The notes under the pieces are model-generated. The model was not told the DNA's origin and did not search any database. It saw only the letters and a program-made list of their open reading frames with translations. Position numbers and translations under genes: made by a program. A stretch of DNA of 6,744 nucleotides from Limousia pullorum (GTDB lineage Bacteria > Bacillota > Clostridia > Oscillospirales > Acutalibacteraceae): NCBI GenBank assembly GCA_018714545.1, contig DVNG01000075.1, positions 1-6,744 of the forward strand, in the 5' to 3' direction. Every line of letters starts with the position of its first letter. Within the stretch, counting starts at the first letter, position 1. This document shows positions 6,173 to 6,744 of this stretch, piece after piece.

Positions 6173-6744
6173 ATGACAAGAGTAAAGGGTATTACCAGAA
6201 GATGGCTTATAAATACACTGGGAGTTATTGCTGCCATAGTTATTGTAATAGTTATCTGTCTTTCTTTTGCCATTAAAGTGTTTTTCTACAACAGCATTGA
6301 ACAGACAATCAGCGGACGAAGCACAGAGCTTATAAATGTTTTCGGAAGCTACACCACGGAAAGTTCCACGGACTTTATAACAATGGCAACGGAATATGTT
6401 GAAAACTTTCCCGATAAGGAGCTTATGGAGCTTATGGTTATAAACTCCGCAGGTCGAGTTGTTATAACCTCAACGGGATTTCCTCCAGATGAAAGCCAGC
6501 CTATGCCTGACTATGAAATGGCAAAAAGCTCATCGGGGGGAGTTGCCACCTGGAGCGGAACACTTGTTTCCGGAGAGCCGGTAATGGCTCTTACAAGAGT
6601 TATCACAAATTCTCAGGGAAGCTATCTGGGTGCGGTTAGATATATCGTTTCCCTTGAAATGGCAAACCAGAGGGTTATGGCATTTGTGGCTATATTTATA
6701 ACCTCCGGTGTTGTGATTATTCTGCTTGTGCTGTTCTCCGGTTC
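6173..6744 (+). CDS. Membrane sensor histidine kinase, N-terminal 190 residues, cut by window edge
   Basis: The frame opens at ATG 6173 behind GGGAGGCGAAAGG and stays open to the window end (190 codons). A basic start (MTRVKGITRRW) is followed by TM1 (about 12-38). An extracytoplasmic region of about 130 residues (39-168) and TM2 (about 169-188) come next. The stretch ELMVINSAGRVVITSTGF (86-103) looks like the core of a PAS/CACHE-like periplasmic sensor fold. This is the usual layout of the input half of a two-component kinase. HAMP, the phosphoacceptor histidine and the ATPase domain would follow and are not seen, so the kinase call rests on topology and on its place 46 nt after an OmpR-type regulator. 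The signal is unknown; a cell-envelope cue, perhaps through the neighbouring lipoprotein, is inference. Confidence 0.85.
   Translation, partial: MTRVKGITRRWLINTLGVIAAIVIVIVICLSFAIKVFFYNSIEQTISGRSTELINVFGSYTTESSTDFITMATEYVENFPDKELMELMVINSAGRVVITSTGFPPDESQPMPDYEMAKSSSGGVATWSGTLVSGEPVMALTRVITNSQGSYLGAVRYIVSLEMANQRVMAFVAIFITSGVVIILLVLFSG

Overview
The window looks like chromosomal DNA from a low-GC Bacillota (Firmicutes) bacterium, probably a clostridial anaerobe. The reasons are strong Shine-Dalgarno sites, AT-rich spacers, sigma-A-type promoters with 17-nt spacing, a SAM-I (S-box) riboswitch on metK, and clostridial-looking protein families. The genus cannot be read from the sequence. I see no mobile element, CRISPR array, tRNA or rRNA.

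Minus-strand half (1-3055). From right to left there is a sigma-A promoter (3027-3055), a SAM-I riboswitch aptamer (2899-2993), its intrinsic terminator (2850-2894), metK (SAM synthetase, 1621-2802), the metK terminator (1559-1609), an extended -10 promoter (1437-1465), and the 5' two-thirds or less of a calcium-type P-type ATPase that runs off the left edge (1-1382).

Plus-strand half (3168-6744). A second well-formed promoter (3168-3196) fires away from metK into a tight gene series: trmB (tRNA m7G46 methyltransferase), a lipoprotein with three DxNGDG calcium-loop repeats, an OmpR/PhoB-type response regulator, and the start of a membrane sensor histidine kinase cut by the right edge. Gaps are 27, 50 and 46 nt with no terminator, so they are probably co-transcribed. 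The lipoprotein is the natural candidate for an accessory or target protein of the two-component system.

The most unusual observation is in trmB. The reading frame from the family-typical start (MRIRKKPWAEP) has a single UAG at codon 12, followed by 227 open codons with all recognisable TrmB motifs. A predicted hairpin begins two bases after the UAG. The plain explanations are a recent nonsense mutation or a sequence error. Readthrough or recoding is possible but unsupported elsewhere in the window, where no other in-frame UAG occurs. The rest of the window holds recognisable families; I did not find a clearly new system.
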